A stretch of 64,000 bases of DNA from contig JBBEAM010000013.1 of NCBI GenBank assembly GCA_040882845.1, positions 62,001 to 126,000 on the forward strand. Direction: 5' to 3'. The notes under the pieces were generated by a model that was not told the DNA's origin, did not search any database, and saw nothing but the letters and a program-made list of their open reading frames with translations. Positions 59,806 through 64,000 of the stretch are shown one piece after another. The first letter of the stretch is position 1, and every line of letters begins with the position of its first letter. Made by a program: the position numbers and the translations under genes. The DNA comes from JBBEAM01 sp040882845. GTDB lineage: Bacteria > Pseudomonadota > Alphaproteobacteria > Kiloniellales > DSM-21159.

Positions 59806-60717
59806 ATGCAGATCTACCTGCCGATCGCCGAAGTCTCCCTCGATGTCTTCCTGCTGTTCGGTCTCGGCGGGCTGATCGGCTTTCTCTCCGGCATGTTCGG
59901 CGTCGGCGGCGGCTTTCTGATGACGCCGCTGCTGATCTTCATCGGCGTGCCGCCGGCGATCGCCGTGGCGACCCAGGCCAACCACGTCGTCGCCTCCTCG
60001 GTTTCCGGCGTCTTCGCCCACTGGCGGCGCGGCAATGTGGACTTCCGCATGGGCGCGGTGCTGCTGGCCGGCGGTTTCGTCGGTTCGACCCTGGGCGTGA
60101 CGATCTTCAGCCTGCTGCAGGGCCTTGGCCAGATCGACCTGGTGATCAACCTGTCCTACGTCGTGCTGCTCAGCGTCATCGGCACGCTGATGATGCTGGA
60201 GGGCGTACGCTCGGTGATGCGGCGGCGGCGCAAGGGCGGGCCGCGCCGTCTCCACGAACACAGCTGGGCGCATGGCTGGCCGCTGAAGATGCGCTTCCGC
60301 CGCTCGCGGCTCTACATCTCGGCGCTGCTGCCCTTCCTGCTCGGCTTTTGCGTCGGCATCATCTCGGCGATCATGGGTGTCGGCGGCGGGTTCATCCTGG
60401 TGCCGCTGATGATCTATCTGCTCGGCATGCCGACCTCGGTGGTGGTCGGAACCTCGCTGTTCCAGATCATCTTCGTGTCCGCCAACGTCACCTTCCTGCA
60501 GGCGACCCAGAATCAGACCGTGGACATCGTGCTGGCGCTGCTGCTGGTCGCCGGCGGGGTGATCGGCGCCCAGTTCGGCAGCCGCGCCGGGGCCAAAATG
60601 CCGGGCGACGTGCTGCGTATCATGCTCGGCGTGCTGGTCTTCGTGCTCGGCGGCAAGCTGCTCTACGATCTGGTGGCGACGCCGCCCGACCTCTATTCGA
60701 TCTGGGTGCAGCAATGA
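59806..60717 (+). CDS. TauE/SafE (TSUP)-family anion permease
   Basis: 303 residues, eight or so transmembrane helices in two repeats (GLGGLIGFLSGMFGVGGGFL and CVGIISAIMGVGGGFILVPL, both with the GVGGGF core). Family members export sulfite, sulfonates or related anions. ATG at 59806 is preferred to the open frame from 59740. The stop overlaps the next start (ATGA), so it is co-transcribed with the TIGR02186 gene. Confidence 0.9.
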   Translation: MQIYLPIAEVSLDVFLLFGLGGLIGFLSGMFGVGGGFLMTPLLIFIGVPPAIAVATQANHVVASSVSGVFAHWRRGNVDFRMGAVLLAGGFVGSTLGVTIFSLLQGLGQIDLVINLSYVVLLSVIGTLMMLEGVRSVMRRRRKGGPRRLHEHSWAHGWPLKMRFRRSRLYISALLPFLLGFCVGIISAIMGVGGGFILVPLMIYLLGMPTSVVVGTSLFQIIFVSANVTFLQATQNQTVDIVLALLLVAGGVIGAQFGSRAGAKMPGDVLRIMLGVLVFVLGGKLLYDLVATPPDLYSIWVQQ

Positions 60718-61460
60718 TCCGCCGCGCCGCCGCCGCCCTGATCCTCGCCGCCGCCCTGCTCTGGGCGCCCGGGGCCGCGCGGGCCGCCGATCTGGTCGCC
60801 GATCTTTCCGATCACCTGGTCGCCATCACCACCGGCTTCGCCGGCATCGATGTGCTGCTCTACGGCGCGGTCGGCGAGCCTGGCGATATCATCGTCGTGG
60901 TGCGCGGGCCGGAGCGCCGCACCACCCTGCGCCGCAAGAGCCAGGTCGCGGGGATCTGGATGAACACCAATTCGATGGCCTTCGAACGGGTGCCGGTCTA
61001 CTACGCCGTGGCCTCCAGCGGCCCCTTGAGCGAGATCGCCGCCGCCGGCGAGCTCTCCCGCCTGCAGATCGGTGTGGAAAATCTGCGGCCGTCGCCGCTA
61101 TCGATCGCCTCGGCCAACATCGTCGCCGACTGGCGCGCGGCGCTGATCCGCAACAAGCAGCGCGCCGGGCTCTATGTCCGCCGGGTCGGCTCGGTCAGCT
61201 TCCTCGCCGACACGCTGTTCCGCACCAAGATCCACTTCCCGGCCAACGTGCCCACAGGAATCTACCTGGCCGAGGTCTATCTGCTGCGCAACGGCCTGGT
61301 GGTCGGCGCCCAGACCACGCCGCTCAACATCCGCAAGGCGGGCACCGAGGCCGATCTCTACGACTTCGCCCACGAACAATCGGGACTCTACGGCCTCGTT
61401 GCCGTATTCCTGGCTCTGATGGCAGGATGGCTCGCCCATCTCGCCTTCCGGCGGGACTGA
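60714..61460 (+). CDS. TIGR02186-family secreted membrane protein
   Basis: 248 residues. Signal peptide (RRAAAALILAAALLWAPGAA), a beta-rich periplasmic part (LYGAVGEPGDIIVVVRGPER, FRTKIHFPANVPTGIYLAEV) and a C-terminal transmembrane helix (GLVAVFLALMAGWLAHLAF). The family is known for sitting next to TauE-like permeases, as here with a 4-base overlap, suggesting a shared transport role. Confidence 0.85.
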   Translation: MIRRAAAALILAAALLWAPGAARAADLVADLSDHLVAITTGFAGIDVLLYGAVGEPGDIIVVVRGPERRTTLRRKSQVAGIWMNTNSMAFERVPVYYAVASSGPLSEIAAAGELSRLQIGVENLRPSPLSIASANIVADWRAALIRNKQRAGLYVRRVGSVSFLADTLFRTKIHFPANVPTGIYLAEVYLLRNGLVVGAQTTPLNIRKAGTEADLYDFAHEQSGLYGLVAVFLALMAGWLAHLAFRRD

Positions 61461-61501
61461 TCGCAGCAGCCAGCCTGGAGCGCAATCCAGCAGGGAGCAG
61501 C

Positions 61502-62017
61502 ATGAGCGACAAGGACACAGCTGAGACGCCAGCCCCGGCCAGAAGCGTCGACGGGAAGGAACGAATCTTCCTGATCGTCGTCGACGACAGCGAGGAGATG
61601 GAGATCGCCCTGCGTTTCGCCTGCCGCCGCGCGCGGCATACCGGCGGACGGGTCGCCATGCTGCACGTGGTGGAGCATTCGGAGTTCCGCGGCTACCTCT
61701 CGGTCGGCGACCTGATGCAGGAGGAGGCGCGCAACGAGGCGGAGCGCCTGCTGCAGAAACTTGCCGCCCGGGTCAACGAGCTGGCCGGCGCCATGCCGGT
61801 GCTCTACCTGCGCGAGGGGAATCGCCGCGACGAACTCCTCAAGCTGGTCGAGGAGGAGCCCTCGATCTCGATCCTGGTGCTCGGCGCCAGCACCGGCAAG
61901 GGCGGCCCGGGGCCCTTGGTATCCGCCCTGACCGGCAAGCTGATGGGGCAGATGAACCTGCCGATCACCATCGTCCCCGGCAATCTTTCCGACGAGGCGA
62001 TCGACGCCATCAGCTAG
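61502..62017 (+). CDS. Universal stress protein, UspA family
   Basis: 171 residues. ATP-binding alpha/beta fold: RIFLIVVDDSEEMEIALRFA at the start and ISILVLGASTGKGGPGPLVS with the G-x-x-x-x-G-x-x-x-x-G-type loop near the end, then NLPITIVPGNL. Cytoplasmic stress protein. ATG at 61502 follows GGGAG. In line with the permease genes upstream, 41 bases away. Confidence 0.88.
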   Translation: MSDKDTAETPAPARSVDGKERIFLIVVDDSEEMEIALRFACRRARHTGGRVAMLHVVEHSEFRGYLSVGDLMQEEARNEAERLLQKLAARVNELAGAMPVLYLREGNRRDELLKLVEEEPSISILVLGASTGKGGPGPLVSALTGKLMGQMNLPITIVPGNLSDEAIDAIS

Positions 62018-62142
62018 GCCGCAGCGCAGCCGCTGCGGCTGGCGCGCGGGTCTGCCATGCGCGCAGATGCCTTGAAGTTGCCACAAGACGGGCCTATCTG
62101 AGTTGCCAGCAGGATACTGGAACCCGATTACGGAAGAGACGG

Positions 62143-62703
62143 ATGTTCATCCAGACCGAACAGACGCCGAATCCCGCGACGCTCAAGTTCCTTCCCGGCC
62201 AGCCTGTCATGGGTGACGGGACGGCCGATTTCACGTCGCCCGAGGATGCCCGCCGCTCGCCCCTGGCTGAGCGGCTTTTCGGCGTCGACGGGGTGACCGC
62301 CGTGTTTCTGGGCTCCGACTTCATCACCGTGACCAAAACCGACGCCAAGGAGTGGTATCTCCTCAAGCCCTCCATCCTGGGCGTGGTCATGGAACATTTC
62401 GTCGCCAAGCGTCCGGTGATCCTGGCGGAACCGGCGGGCGGCGAGGCACCTGCGGACGACGGCGAGGACTCCGAGATCGTTCTACAGATCCGCGAGCTGC
62501 TCGACACCCGCGTCCGTCCGGCGGTCGCGCAGGACGGTGGCGATATCGTTTTCCAAGGCTTCGATCAAGGCGTGGTCTATCTGCACATGCAGGGGGCCTG
62601 CGCCGGCTGTCCGTCTTCAACCGCCACCTTGAAGATGGGCATCGAGAATATGCTCCGGCATTATATTCCGGAGGTTGTCGAAGTCCGCGCCGTCAACGGC
62701 TGA
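62143..62703 (+). CDS. NifU-domain Fe-S carrier (Nfu type)
   Basis: 186 residues. The N-terminal Nfu scaffold domain (IQTEQTPNPATLKFLPGQPV) is followed by a NifU C-terminal domain with the cluster-binding C-x-x-C in MQGACAGCPSSTATLKMGIE. It delivers Fe-S clusters to target enzymes. Stands alone between two small gaps. Confidence 0.93.
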   Translation: MFIQTEQTPNPATLKFLPGQPVMGDGTADFTSPEDARRSPLAERLFGVDGVTAVFLGSDFITVTKTDAKEWYLLKPSILGVVMEHFVAKRPVILAEPAGGEAPADDGEDSEIVLQIRELLDTRVRPAVAQDGGDIVFQGFDQGVVYLHMQGACAGCPSSTATLKMGIENMLRHYIPEVVEVRAVNG

Positions 62704-62777
62704 GTCTACAATCGGCCGACAGGCGAACAGGGAGTCGTGAGCGACTTCTCTGAAGCTATTCGAAGGTAAAACCGAAG

Positions 62778-63800
62778 ATGAAATTCGAAGCTGGGGAAAG
62801 CCGCCCCAAACGCTGGATTCGTTCCGGTGCGACGGCCTTGGCCATCTGCGCCGGCCTGTCGCTGACCCTGGGCTTCGCCCTGCCCGAGCCGGTCGGCGAC
62901 TACATGGCCCGCAAGGGGCCGGACTCGACGCAGCTCAGGGTTCAGCCCGGACTGCTGTCGGTTGCCGAAATCGTGCAGCCGCGCGACGTGGCCGATCTCG
63001 ACACGGCCTTCCAGAACGCCAACTACTCCCTGCCCGACGTGCGCGAGGGACTGATCACGGTCCCGCGTCTCTACGTCACCGCGCTGCCCGCCGACTTCCT
63101 GGATGTCGCGCAGGTCGAGGAGCGTAAGGAACTTTTCATCCGTACCGTGCTGCCGCTGGTGCTGATCGCCAACGAGGAGCTGCGCAGCCAGCGCCGCCAG
63201 ATGATCGCGCTGCTCGACGAATACGGGCGCGCTGGCGAGGTCGGCATCCTCGACCAGGCCTGGCTCGACGCGCTGACCGAACACTACAAGCTCAAGCATG
63301 GCCAGTACGACCTGCTGCGCCGCCGGATCGACGAAGTTCCGCCCAGCCTCGCGGTCGCCCAGGCGATCGTCGAAAGCGGCTGGGGCACCTCGCGCTTCGC
63401 CTTGGAGGGAAACGCGCTGTTCGGGCAGCGCACCCTGGACGGCGTCGAGGGCGCGATGATACCCGAGCTTGCCGCGGACGTGCGGGTCAAGGCTTTCGAC
63501 GACCTGATGTCCTCGGTGCGGGCCTATATGTACAATCTGAACACCCACCCGGCCTATGCCGAGTTCCGGCAGCTGCGCGCCAAGCAGCGCAGCGAGACCG
63601 GGCGGGCCAAGGGCAGCGCGCTGGCCGGAACCCTGACCGACTATGCGGAGCTCGAGGATTACATCGCCCGCTTGCGCGCCCTGATCCGGATCAATGGCCT
63701 GGCCGCGCTCGACCGGGTCTATCTCTCGACCGGTGAGCTGGCGGAGCGGATCCTGCCGCCGGTCCTCACGCCGATCGACTACAGCCCGAACGAAGGCTGA
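62778..63800 (+). CDS. Bax-like glucosaminidase (peptidoglycan hydrolase)
   Basis: 340 residues. A basic N-terminus and a hydrophobic segment (ATALAICAGLSLTLGFALPE) suggest export or membrane anchoring. The C-terminal domain has the catalytic Glu in PPSLAVAQAIVESGWGTSRF and the conserved GNALFGQ and YMYNLNTHPAYAEFR, as in Bax/FlgJ-type N-acetylglucosaminidases. Convergent with the gene at the right edge. Confidence 0.88.
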   Translation: MKFEAGESRPKRWIRSGATALAICAGLSLTLGFALPEPVGDYMARKGPDSTQLRVQPGLLSVAEIVQPRDVADLDTAFQNANYSLPDVREGLITVPRLYVTALPADFLDVAQVEERKELFIRTVLPLVLIANEELRSQRRQMIALLDEYGRAGEVGILDQAWLDALTEHYKLKHGQYDLLRRRIDEVPPSLAVAQAIVESGWGTSRFALEGNALFGQRTLDGVEGAMIPELAADVRVKAFDDLMSSVRAYMYNLNTHPAYAEFRQLRAKQRSETGRAKGSALAGTLTDYAELEDYIARLRALIRINGLAALDRVYLSTGELAERILPPVLTPIDYSPNEG

Positions 63801-63809
63801 GCGCCGGCC

Positions 63810-64000
63810 TCATTGGCCGCGATAGAACAGCCGCGCGTACCAGTACCAGCGTCCCTCTCCGGCGGGCAGCGTGCAGTTGACCCGCCAGCGGCCGCGTCCC
63901 GGGGCCGCCGCCATGGTCACCGTGACCCTGCGCGCCTGCACCGCCACCTGCGGTGTGGCGTCCCAGTTGGCGTAGCAGCGCAGCCGCTCGAGTCCGCCTG
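63810..64000 (-). CDS. Polysaccharide deacetylase-like protein, C-terminal part (gene continues outside window)
   Basis: The last 63 residues of a frame entering from the right edge: GLERLRCYANWDATPQVAVQ, then RRVTVTMAAAPGRGRWRVNC and TLPAGEGRWYWYARLFYRGQ, stop TGA at 63810-63812. A similar Cys/Trp-rich tail is found, from memory, at the end of polysaccharide deacetylase-like proteins of related bacteria. The catalytic part is not in the window, so the name is tentative. Confidence 0.5.
   Translation of the reverse strand, partial: GGLERLRCYANWDATPQVAVQARRVTVTMAAAPGRGRWRVNCTLPAGEGRWYWYARLFYRGQ

Overview
The window is a stretch of GC-rich alphaproteobacterial chromosome. Gene content and order (hrcA-grpE, dnaK-dnaJ, dapB, nth, an adenosine kinase followed by typA, rsmI-yraN-BON-sirB1-gshB, phoR-pstSCAB-phoU-phoB, mutS/glnD/murJ/trpS) suggest a Rhodospirillales-like organism. 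That placement is from remembered synteny, not a search. No rRNA, tRNA or CRISPR array is visible. Most of the window is ordinary housekeeping DNA, interrupted by several accessory insertions that stand out by lower GC, by interrupted host genes or by flanking repeats.

Region by region. 1-2862 is the end of an integrated element: a degenerate RuvC-fold protein, a DUF3768 protein and a large serine recombinase, inserted inside comM, whose N-terminal 345 codons remain at 2862-3899. 4.2-9.8 kb holds an SGNH-hydrolase remnant, a peroxiredoxin-like/2OG-Fe(II) oxygenase fusion, a secreted RcnB/CigR-like protein, a DMT transporter, and gshB, sirB1 and a BON lipoprotein in a row. 9.86-11.44 kb is a small island carrying a DUF1883-TIR gene and a divergent gene of unknown function. 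It is flanked by a 26-bp near-perfect direct repeat of the 3' end of yraN. 11.4-24.8 kb holds yraN, rsmI, an LpoA-like activator, hemW, rdgB, rph, hrcA-grpE, alkB, dnaK (with a strong sigma-32-type promoter), dnaJ, a 2OG oxygenase and dapB. 24.8-26.7 kb is an AT-rich insert with an anti-phage dCTP deaminase (AvcD/DcdV type) and a divergent 58-codon gene. 26.7-34.9 kb runs from a DUF2244 gene and nth to a bactofilin, an adenosine kinase, typA and a mosaic ampG locus, where an atypical ampG is followed by a broken macro-domain gene and the 3' end of a second ampG. 35-45.3 kb holds a CoA ligase/GNAT fusion and the complete phosphate regulon, with a three-repeat Pho box before pstS, a terminator between pstS and pstC, and an apparent frameshift in pstC. 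45.4-64 kb holds two pairs of secreted paralogues, maeB, mutS, glnD, murJ, trpS, a TauE-like permease operon, a universal stress protein, a NifU-domain protein, a Bax-like glucosaminidase and the end of a polysaccharide deacetylase-like gene.

Functional themes are protein quality control (HrcA, GrpE, DnaK, DnaJ), phosphate sensing and uptake, nucleotide hygiene and DNA repair (RdgB, MutS, Nth, AlkB), and anti-phage defence at two separate loci. The most notable inferences are the yraN 3'-end integration site carrying a TIR gene without an integrase, the serine recombinase whose final 13 codons come from the host comM gene, and the dCTP deaminase locus with its possible antitoxin region.
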